A stretch of DNA of 11,259 nt, from contig DMTA01000139.1 in assembly GCA_003454835.1 (NCBI GenBank), positions 1 through 11,259 on the forward strand, read 5' to 3'. This DNA comes from Achromobacter sp. (GTDB lineage: Bacteria; Pseudomonadota; Gammaproteobacteria; Burkholderiales; Burkholderiaceae_B). The position numbers and the translations under genes are program-made. Of the stretch, positions 1 through 5,021 are shown in pieces; position 1 is the first letter of the stretch, and each line of letters begins with the position of its first letter. Under the pieces are notes generated by a model. The model was given only the letters and a program-made list of their open reading frames with translations, ran no database searches and was not told the origin of the DNA.

Positions 1-85
1 CCGCGGGCGCGGCGCCTGCAGCCGGCGCTGCCGGGCTGGTGGTCGCCTGCGCCACCAGGGTGGCGCTATGCAGTGCGTTGGACAC
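1..85 (-). CDS. exbB: ExbB, N-terminal 28 codons only (partial)
   Basis: The frame opens with GTG at 85-83 and reads (M)SNALHSATLVAQATTSPA and onward, an Ala/Pro/Thr-rich N-terminus, until the window ends. ExbB is the inner-membrane proton-channel subunit that forms the motor for TonB with ExbD. The assignment rests mainly on position: the frame starts one base after the tonB stop codon on the same strand, and tonB-exbB-exbD is a common order in Bordetella and its relatives. An AGGA-like ribosome-binding sequence lies inside the last tonB codons, about 7 nt before the GTG, which suggests translational coupling. The short Ala/Pro N-terminus fits the non-conserved periplasmic start of many ExbB proteins, but no membrane segment or catalytic residue is visible here. 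It could be another short-leader membrane protein, though less likely. Confidence 0.7.
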   Translation of the reverse strand, partial: MSNALHSATLVAQATTSPAAPAAGAAPA

Positions 86-86
86 C

Positions 87-899
87 TCAGTTCCTCATTA
101 CGAAATCGAACGGAATTTTTGCTTTGGCGGGATAAGCCACGCCATTACGGGTATACGGCTTGAAGCGGCCTTTGCGGGCGGCTGCCAGCGCCGATTCGTC
201 CAGGCGCGGAAACCCCGACGACGCATCGATGGTGGCGCGCTCGACCAAGCCCTGGGTATTGATTTCCACCAGCACCACGACTCGGCCCTCTTCCCGCATG
301 CGCCGCGACGCCATCGGATAATTAGGCATCGGACGCGCGCCCTGGAACTCGATGCTCGAGACCAGCACGGGCTGATCGGGAGGCGGTCCCTGCGTCGGGC
401 CCTGCGGCGCCTGCGTGCCTTCTGGCGCACCGCTGGGCGGCGTCGGCTGCGGCGGCGTTTCAGGCTTGGGCTCGGGTTTGACTTCCTGCTTGGGCTTTGG
501 CTTGGGTTTGGGTTTGGGCTTGGGCGGAGGCGGCTTGGGCGCCGGCATCGGCGGCTTTTCCACCACCGGTTCGGGCTCGGGTTCCGGCTCCGGCTCGGGC
601 TTCAACTCAGGTTCGGGCTCGGGTTCGGGCTCGATCTCGGGTTCAGGCTCGGGCGGCGTCTCGGTCACCGGCTGCGGCACTTCGGGAGTAGGTTCGGCTT
701 TGGCGATCTGGGGGATGGGGGCATCCACCACGCTCACCATGATTGCCTCGGGTTCCTCCAGTTCAGGACGACTTTCCGGCGCCATGAAGATGGCGCCGAT
801 CACCGCTGCATGAAGCGCGACCACCGCCAGACCAGCGCCTGCGCGTATACCAAAAGAAGACCGCGAAGAAGAATTCCAACCGGGTTGAAGACTAGGCAT
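87..899 (-). CDS. tonB: TonB energy transducer
   Basis: This is a 270-residue TonB. It carries inner-membrane proton-motive energy to outer-membrane siderophore, heme and cobalamin receptors. Residues 1-19 are cytoplasmic. Residues 20-40 form the single N-terminal membrane anchor, with His30 at the place of the conserved TonB membrane histidine. Residues 82-155 are the rigid periplasmic linker, mostly Glu-Pro repeats up to about 112, then Lys-Pro repeats to about 143. Residues 180-270 are the TonB C-terminal domain, with the NYP motif at 193-195, the VEINTQG strand and a hydrophobic end. The length is normal for the family. The ATG at 899 is placed directly before the anchor, but its ribosome-binding site is weak. 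A Fur-box-like palindrome lies about 100 bp upstream, so iron repression is likely. exbB follows after one base. The long open frame on the opposite strand is only a shadow of the Pro/Glu/Lys repeat coding. Confidence 0.95.
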   Translation of the reverse strand: MPSLQPGWNSSSRSSFGIRAGAGLAVVALHAAVIGAIFMAPESRPELEEPEAIMVSVVDAPIPQIAKAEPTPEVPQPVTETPPEPEPEIEPEPEPEPELKPEPEPEPEPEPVVEKPPMPAPKPPPPKPKPKPKPKPKQEVKPEPKPETPPQPTPPSGAPEGTQAPQGPTQGPPPDQPVLVSSIEFQGARPMPNYPMASRRMREEGRVVVLVEINTQGLVERATIDASSGFPRLDESALAAARKGRFKPYTRNGVAYPAKAKIPFDFVMRN

Positions 900-999
900 G
901 AATCAGCCAGGGTGCATTGACTTTTCCGGCCAGCCAGAAAAATGACGCCCACAAAACGGCGGCGCCGGCTGACCGGTACAAGCCCGTCATAGTATCTTA

Positions 1000-1018
1000 A
1001 ATGCGAATGATTCGCACG
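1000..1018. promoter_or_regulatory. Putative Fur box upstream of tonB
   Basis: TGCGAATGATTCGCA at 1002-1016 is a perfect 7-1-7 palindrome. It matches 10 of 14 positions of the classical Fur 7-1-7 motif (TGATAAT-N-ATTATCA), and the AAT-N-ATT core is intact. It lies about 100 bp upstream of tonB, a typical Fur-repressed gene, next to the AT-rich stretch that may be the -10 element. The family knowledge (Fur represses tonB when iron is plentiful) is established; binding at this site is inferred. Confidence 0.65.
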
Positions 1019-1180
1019 TTGTATTTCGAATGGAACAGCGTAACACCGCTGATCGGGATCAAGGCGCGAGCAATAAAACGCTTACGAAAAATGCGGGCAT
1101 CTTGACGCGATAGTCCCGCGAGAGAGGGAATCCGTTCAATAGCATGCGCCTGAGCCCCACAGGCATGCGAATCCGCGGCA

Positions 1181-1217
1181 CAAAACAAAAAACCCGCCAC
1201 GGGGCCGTGTGCGGGTT
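1181..1217 (-). terminator. Rho-independent terminator after tRNA-Val
   Basis: Read on the minus strand, AACCCGC (1217-1211), a bulged A and CACG pair with CGTG and GCGGGTT (ending at 1191) around a four-base GCCC loop. A T-rich tail (1192-1181) follows. The hairpin starts about 50 nt beyond the CCA end of tRNA-Val and separates it from the tonB control region. Confidence 0.85.
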
Positions 1218-1269
1218 CATGCGGTTTGCGCACAGCCTTGCGGCCGCCGAAACCAATATCGTGTGCTTC

Positions 1270-1345
1270 TGGTGGGTGCTACAGGGGTCGAACCTGTGAC
1301 CTACGCCGTGTAAAGGCGCCGCTCTACCAACTGAGCTAAGCACCC
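1270..1345 (-). tRNA. tRNA-Val (anticodon UAC)
   Basis: The 76-nt cloverleaf is complete. Acceptor GGGTGCT pairs with AGCACCC, the D-arm is GCTC...GAGC, and the anticodon stem GCGCC/GGCGT (one G-T pair) holds the loop TTTACAC with anticodon TAC. The T-arm ACAGG-TTCGACC-CCTGT is standard and CCA is encoded. It reads GUA and other GUN codons. It lies downstream of hupB on the same strand with its own likely promoter, and a terminator follows. Confidence 0.97.
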
Positions 1346-1423
1346 ATTTCTGTGCAACTGCCCGGCGCGATCAGCGCGCGGGAATTACCAATTTGGGGTA
1401 CTCAAAAGCAATACGCGGGCCGG

Positions 1424-1452
1424 AGTATACCGGACCGCGTACTTGTGGGCAA
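1424..1452 (-). promoter_or_regulatory. Likely promoter of tRNA-Val
   Basis: On the minus strand, TTGCCC (1452-1447) and TATACT (1429-1424) are exactly 17 bp apart, matching 4/6 and 5/6 of the sigma70 hexamers. The discriminator after the -10 (CCGGCCCGCG) is almost pure G+C, as in stable-RNA promoters under stringent (ppGpp) control. The start would be near 1417, giving a 5' leader of about 72 nt. The -10 lies in the loop of an imperfect 12-bp inverted repeat (1412-1441), which could instead act as a weak hupB terminator. Confidence 0.55.
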
Positions 1453-1490
1453 ATCGCAGCGCAGTGCGCCGTGCGATCAGCTGCCGTCAA

Positions 1491-1763
1491 TCAGTTGACG
1501 GCGTCCTTCAGGGCCTTGCCCGGACGGAACTTCGGCACCTTGGCCTTCTTGATCTTGATGGTTTCGCCGGTGCGCGGGTTACGGCCAGTGCGCGCGGCGC
1601 GAGCCGACACGGCAAACGTGCCGAAACCGACCAGCGTGACCGTACCGCCTTTCTTCAGCGTGGTCTTCACGGCACCGATCAGGGCGTCGAGCGAACGGCC
1701 GGCGGCAGCCTTGGAGATATCGGCCTTGCTGGCGATGTGATCGATGAGTTCGGTTTTGTTCAT
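1491..1763 (-). CDS. hupB: HU DNA-binding protein (HU-beta type)
   Basis: This is a 90-residue HU histone-like protein, the usual full length. It dimerises and bends DNA without sequence specificity, compacting the nucleoid and assisting replication, recombination and transcription. The HU/IHF signature is intact at 46-66: GFGTF, Arg55, Arg58, then GRNPRTG with the intercalating Pro63 of the beta-arm. The Lys-rich arm end and C-terminal helix ([13 protein letters not shown]) follow. HU is preferred over IHF because of its length and the N-terminal [11 protein letters not shown]. The ATG at 1763 has a GAGGGG ribosome-binding site 9 nt upstream. No lon or ppiD, common hupB neighbours elsewhere, is visible; piuC is upstream and tRNA-Val downstream. 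A leader of about 200 nt is likely (see the promoter entry). Confidence 0.96.
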   Translation of the reverse strand: MNKTELIDHIASKADISKAAAGRSLDALIGAVKTTLKKGGTVTLVGFGTFAVSARAARTGRNPRTGETIKIKKAKVPKFRPGKALKDAVN

Positions 1764-1972
1764 GCAGGTGTACCCCTCACAAGGTGTGGAGTCTGCCAGG
1801 GGCGGAGTTCATGGCCGTCAGGATGGATGCCACAAATGGACGCGAGACCAGGCAAACGACGAACAGACAGTGGATAAACTTTTTTCTTGCGCTGCAAAGC
1901 ACAACTTTTAAACTGCTGCGCCGCTTAGGATTTGCTGGCTTCTTGCCTGCAAACCGTCAGCGACGCAGACGT

Positions 1973-2003
1973 GTATTAGGCCTTGGCGTAGAGCCGCTGT
2001 CAA
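1973..2003 (-). promoter_or_regulatory. Candidate hupB promoter
   Basis: A perfect -35 hexamer, TTGACA, is read on the minus strand at 2003-1998. The best partner downstream is TAATAC (1978-1973), 19 bp away and only 3/6 to consensus; overlapping hexamers give 17-18 bp but fit no better. The start would be near 1966, giving a leader of about 200 nt before hupB. The -35 is convincing, the -10 is not. Confidence 0.35.
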
Positions 2004-2072
2004 GAGAAAACCTGACGGCAACCCGCGTCAATACTAGCTTTTAGGCGTTTTCGCAATAAACAAAAACGCGCA

Positions 2073-2099
2073 TTTCGGGGTTTGCGCGACACCCCGAAA
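2073..2099 (-). terminator. Hairpin after piuC, probable terminator
   Basis: TTTCGGGGT and ACCCCGAAA form a perfect 9-bp stem around a 9-nt loop, starting about 18 bp after the piuC stop. On the minus strand the T-run (TTTTTG) comes about 5 nt after the stem rather than directly, so this is not a textbook terminator. Its position between two genes of unrelated function supports the role. Confidence 0.5.
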
Positions 2100-2116
2100 A
2101 AACACTTTAGGCTTCA

Positions 2117-2797
2117 TCAAACGTCGGCCCAGCGGCGCAGCAGATTGTGATAAATGCCGGTGAGCTGCACGATCGACGCATGCCCCGCCACATCCTGGTT
2201 CAAGCGCTGGATGGCCACATCCATGTCCAGCAGCAATGCGCGCTGGCTGTCTTCGCGCACCAGGCTCTGCATCCAGAAGAACGAACTGACGCGCGCGCCG
2301 CGCGTCACGGGATTGACCTTGTGCAGGCTGGTTCCCGGATATAGCACCATGTGCCCTGCCGGCAGCTTCACGGCGCGCGGGCCGTAGGTATCGTCGATGA
2401 CGAGCTCGCCACCGTCGTAGCTATCGGGGTCAGAGAAAAACAGCGTCGCGGACAGATCGGTGCGCACGCGTTCCGGTGAACCGGCGACGCCGCGTACGGC
2501 GTTATCGACGTGATAGCCAAAGGCCTCGCCGCCTTCGTAGCGGTTAAAGAGCGGCGGGAAGATCTTGCGCGGCAACGCGGCCGACATGAAGAGGTTGTTG
2601 CCCGACAGGCGCTGCAGGATCAGCGTGCCGAGCTCTTGCGCCAGCGGATGCTGTTCGGGCAATTGCCGGTTGTGCTTGACCTGTCCCGATTGATGGCCGG
2701 CGGTAACCTTGCCGTCGACCCAGTCTGCGGCATCCAGCCGCTGGCGGATGTCGGCTGCCTCTTGCGGCGTGAAGACTTCTGCGATCTGTATAAGCAT
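2117..2797 (-). CDS. piuC: PKHD-type Fe(II)/2-oxoglutarate hydroxylase (PiuC/YbiX family)
   Basis: This 226-residue protein has the normal length for PiuC/YbiX. It is a cytosolic dioxygenase that should use Fe(II), O2 and 2-oxoglutarate to hydroxylate an unknown substrate. The double-stranded beta-helix core carries the iron triad His96-x-Asp98 (in YHVDN) and His159 (in TSLHKVNP), and Arg169 ([10 protein letters not shown]) is placed to bind 2-oxoglutarate. The family start ([10 protein letters not shown]) and C-terminal [12 protein letters not shown] are also present. The ATG at 2797 has GTAGGA just upstream. Family members are typically iron-regulated and lie beside TonB-dependent siderophore receptors. 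Here no receptor is visible; the upstream neighbour is a PLP enzyme 58 bp away, and tonB is 1.2 kb downstream. I see no Fur box at its own start, so it may be expressed from upstream. The true substrate is not known to me. Confidence 0.93.
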   Translation of the reverse strand: MLIQIAEVFTPQEAADIRQRLDAADWVDGKVTAGHQSGQVKHNRQLPEQHPLAQELGTLILQRLSGNNLFMSAALPRKIFPPLFNRYEGGEAFGYHVDNAVRGVAGSPERVRTDLSATLFFSDPDSYDGGELVIDDTYGPRAVKLPAGHMVLYPGTSLHKVNPVTRGARVSSFFWMQSLVREDSQRALLLDMDVAIQRLNQDVAGHASIVQLTGIYHNLLRRWADV

Positions 2798-2855
2798 GGG
2801 ATCCTACCCGATTGCGTTGCCGGCGCGACCCTGGCGGGGAGCCGCGCCTGCCGCA

Positions 2856-4100
2856 TTATCCGTTCAGGCAACCATTGAGCGCCTGATCGAAATCAAACAG
2901 CAAATCGGCTTCGTCTTCGATGCCGACCGACACGCGGATCAGGCTGTCCGCAATGCCCATCTGCTGACGGCGTTCCGCGCCCATCTCGTAATAGATGGTG
3001 TGCGCGGCGGGCAGCGCCAGGCTGCGCGTGTCGCCCAGGTGCGTTGCCATCAGGACGACGCGCAGGCGATTCAGGAAATCAAAGCAATCGACGCCGTCCG
3101 CCAGCTCGACGCCCAGCAGCCCGCCGAACCGCGAGCCGAACAGCGCCGCTGCGCGCGCGTGTTGCGGGTGGCTGGCCAGGCCCGGATAGTGCACTTTCGC
3201 CACGCCCGGGTGCTCTTCCAGAAAGCGCGCCAGCGCCAACGCATTCGCGCAATGCTTGGCCATGCGCAGGGCCAGCGTCTCGGCGCCCACCGCGATGCGG
3301 TGCGCCGGCTCGGCGGCCAGCGTGCCGCCCATGTCGCGCAGACCCTTCTTCTTGATTTGCGTAAGGCCCCAGCTGGTGGACGCGCCCTTGCGATAGGCTT
3401 CGTAGATGTTGTCGTTGCCGGCCCAGTCGTACAGGCCCGTGTCGGTCACGGCGCCGCCCAGCGCGTTGCCATGCCCGCCGATGTACTTGGACAGCGAGTT
3501 CATCACCAGCGATGCGCCCACTGTGGCGGGCCGGAACATCCACGGCGAGGTCAGCGTGTTGTCCACCACATAGACCAGCCCCTTTTCGCGGCAGATTTCG
3601 CCGATCACGGCCAGGTCGGCCACCTGCGTGCCCGGGTTGGCGATGGTCTCGGTAAAGACCATGCGCGTGTTGGACTGGATGGCGGCGCGCACCTGCGACG
3701 AATCCGTGGCGTCGACGAAGGTGATCTCCACGCCCAGTTCCTGCAGCGTGCCGAACAGGCTGTTGGTGTTGCCGAACACGAACTGGCTGGACACCAGATG
3801 ATCGCCCCGGCGCAGCAGCGTGGTGAAGATGGCGGCCAACGCAGCCATGCCGGTCGAGAAGCTGACCGTCCCCTTGCCGCCTTCCATCTGGCTGATCTTG
3901 GCTTCCAGCGCGGTCGTGGTCGGGGTGCCTTGGCGCGCATATGTGAAGCCCGCCTTACCCTGGAACACGGCAGCCAGCTCGCGCGCGTCGTCGTACGCGA
4001 ATTCGGACGACGGATGCATCGGCTTGTGCACCGCTCCGTGCTCGACGGATTGATTGCGGTCGGAATGGAGGATCGTGGTGGTAAAGCCGTTCTGGTGCAT
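2856..4100 (-). CDS. PLP-dependent Cys/Met metabolism enzyme (cystathionine gamma-synthase family)
   Basis: This is a 414-residue member of the gamma-synthase, gamma-lyase and homoserine-sulfhydrylase family (fold type I PLP enzymes). Members form or break the C-gamma-S bond of homocysteine, cystathionine or methionine. Numbered from the ATG at 4100, Tyr54-x-Arg56 (YARQGTPT) is the phosphate- and substrate-contacting motif of the neighbouring subunit. Asp180 (VVDNTLTSP) pairs with the pyridine nitrogen, and Lys205 (SLSKYIGGHG) is the Schiff-base lysine. The C-terminal domain ends with SLIRVSVGIEDEADLL. The motif has Thr where many relatives have Asn (NPT). The frame could begin at TTG 4115, five codons earlier, but neither start has a good ribosome-binding site, so ATG is preferred. 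It lies 44 bp after rlmB and is probably co-transcribed. O-succinylhomoserine sulfhydrylase, methionine gamma-lyase and cystathionine gamma-synthase cannot be told apart here. Confidence 0.88.
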   Translation of the reverse strand: MHQNGFTTTILHSDRNQSVEHGAVHKPMHPSSEFAYDDARELAAVFQGKAGFTYARQGTPTTTALEAKISQMEGGKGTVSFSTGMAALAAIFTTLLRRGDHLVSSQFVFGNTNSLFGTLQELGVEITFVDATDSSQVRAAIQSNTRMVFTETIANPGTQVADLAVIGEICREKGLVYVVDNTLTSPWMFRPATVGASLVMNSLSKYIGGHGNALGGAVTDTGLYDWAGNDNIYEAYRKGASTSWGLTQIKKKGLRDMGGTLAAEPAHRIAVGAETLALRMAKHCANALALARFLEEHPGVAKVHYPGLASHPQHARAAALFGSRFGGLLGVELADGVDCFDFLNRLRVVLMATHLGDTRSLALPAAHTIYYEMGAERRQQMGIADSLIRVSVGIEDEADLLFDFDQALNGCLNG

Positions 4101-4144
4101 GATGGGCTGACGCAAGAAGAAAGGTATCTACGGGATAAAACGGA

Positions 4145-4882
4145 TCACGATTGGCGCTGGCGCACGGTCTCGTACAGGCAGACGGCGCTGGCGACGCTGA
4201 CGTTCAGGCTTTCCACCGAACCCAGCATCGGAATGTTCACGAGCTGGTCGCAGGTTTCACGCGTGAGGCGGCGCATGCCCTCGCCTTCGGCGCCCATGAC
4301 CCAGGCCATCGGCTGGCGCGCATCGATCTTGTGCATGCTGTCAGTGGCCTGATCGTCCGTGCCGACGAGCCACACGCCACGATCCTTCAGGCTGCGCATG
4401 GTGCGCGCCAGGTTCGTCACCATCAAATACGGCACCGTGTCCGCCGCGCCGCACGCGACGCGCTGCACGGTGGCGTTCAGGCCAACGGCGCGATCGCGCG
4501 GCGCGATCACTGCGTGCACGCCCGCCGCGTCGGCGGTGCGCAGGCAAGCGCCCAGGTTGTGCGGGTCGGTCACGCCATCAAGAATCAACAGCAGCGGCGG
4601 CCCTTCGACCACGTCGAGCACCTCATCGACATCCACGGCCAGTTGACGCTCTTCGGCCAGCGCCAAGACGCCCTGATGGCGAGTGCCGCGCGACAGACCG
4701 TCCAGCCGTTCCATGGGAACCGGGTGCACACGGCGCCCCGCCCGCTCGGCCTGCTCGATGAATGTCTGCATGCGCTTGTCGCGGCGCGAAGCCTCGACGT
4801 AGATTTCCTTGATCGAGTCGGGCGCGTGGCGCAGCCGCGCGACAACCGCGTGAAACCCGGCCAGGACTTGGGTCGACGCCAT
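4145..4882 (-). CDS. rlmB: 23S rRNA (guanosine-2251-2'-O)-methyltransferase
   Basis: This 245-residue SPOUT (TrmH-type) enzyme has the usual RlmB length. It transfers methyl from S-adenosylmethionine to the 2'-OH of G2251 in the peptidyl-transferase P-loop of 23S rRNA. Residues 1-78 are the L30e-like RNA-binding domain, starting QVLAGFHAV and ending [11 protein letters not shown]. Residues 95-245 are the knotted catalytic domain. Motif 1 is [22 protein letters not shown], with Asn109 and Arg115; motif 2 is [10 protein letters not shown] (194-203); motif 3 is [15 protein letters not shown], with Glu224, Ser225 and Asn227. The ATG at 4882 has AAAGG about 9-10 nt upstream. rnr lies 139 bp upstream on the same strand, the same rnr-rlmB order as in E. 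coli, which supports RlmB over other TrmH-like enzymes. A GC-rich hairpin sits just before its ribosome-binding site. Confidence 0.95.
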   Translation of the reverse strand: MASTQVLAGFHAVVARLRHAPDSIKEIYVEASRRDKRMQTFIEQAERAGRRVHPVPMERLDGLSRGTRHQGVLALAEERQLAVDVDEVLDVVEGPPLLLILDGVTDPHNLGACLRTADAAGVHAVIAPRDRAVGLNATVQRVACGAADTVPYLMVTNLARTMRSLKDRGVWLVGTDDQATDSMHKIDARQPMAWVMGAEGEGMRRLTRETCDQLVNIPMLGSVESLNVSVASAVCLYETVRQRQS

Positions 4883-4909
4883 AAAACAATACCTTTAGAT
4901 AAACGAATA

Positions 4910-4930
4910 CCCGCCCCAGAGGGGGGCGGG
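4910..4930 (-). other. GC-rich hairpin between rnr and rlmB
   Basis: CCCGCCCC and GGGGCGGG form a perfect 8-bp G+C stem with a 5-nt loop. On the minus strand it is followed by TATTCGTTTATC, so it has only a broken T-tract. It ends about 11 nt before the rlmB ribosome-binding site. It could be an inefficient terminator that lowers rlmB relative to rnr, an mRNA processing or stability element, or both. Confidence 0.5.
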
Positions 4931-5021
4931 CCACCGGATGGAACCGGCAATAACCGCAATGTTACCCCTTACAGCCACGCCGCCAAACGACGGCATGGCC
5001 ATAAGGATCCTTCGCGGCCTG

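Larger units (their letters stand above)
900..1269. other. Intergenic region between tonB and tRNA-Val
   Basis: These 370 bp hold no credible gene; the short open frames run across the tRNA or its terminator. From right to left (direction of transcription) there is the tRNA-Val terminator, about 160 bp of unassigned sequence, a Fur-box-like palindrome at 1000-1018 and a leader of about 100 nt before tonB. AT-rich hexamers just downstream of the palindrome (GATACT, minus strand, 996-991; TACTAT, 994-989) could be a -10 element, but neither has a good -35 hexamer at 16-18 bp. The tonB promoter is therefore placed only roughly. Confidence 0.6.
1764..2116. other. Intergenic region between piuC and hupB
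   Basis: These 353 bp hold no credible gene. In the direction of transcription they contain the 9-bp hairpin after piuC (2073-2099), a smaller inverted repeat (GCGTTTT...AAAACGC, 2044-2068), the hupB promoter candidate and an A+T-rich hupB leader. If that promoter is right, the leader would carry a hairpin at 1931-1953 (TTTGC and GGC arms with one T-T mismatch, 5-nt loop). Confidence 0.6.

Noticed and set aside
39..920. Long plus-strand open frame rich in Arg, Gly, Leu and Phe
   Set aside because: It is antisense to tonB. The low-complexity product comes from the EP/KP repeats read backwards, and no known domain is visible.
1142..1168. Inverted repeat GCATGCGCCTG...CAGGCATGC as an operator or small RNA
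   Set aside because: The arms differ by a 2-nt bulge, no promoter or T-tract is linked to it, and a repeat of this quality can occur by chance in GC-rich DNA.
2709..4352. 547-codon plus-strand open frame
   Set aside because: It spans the antisense of three real genes (piuC, the PLP enzyme, rlmB) and has no recognisable domain.
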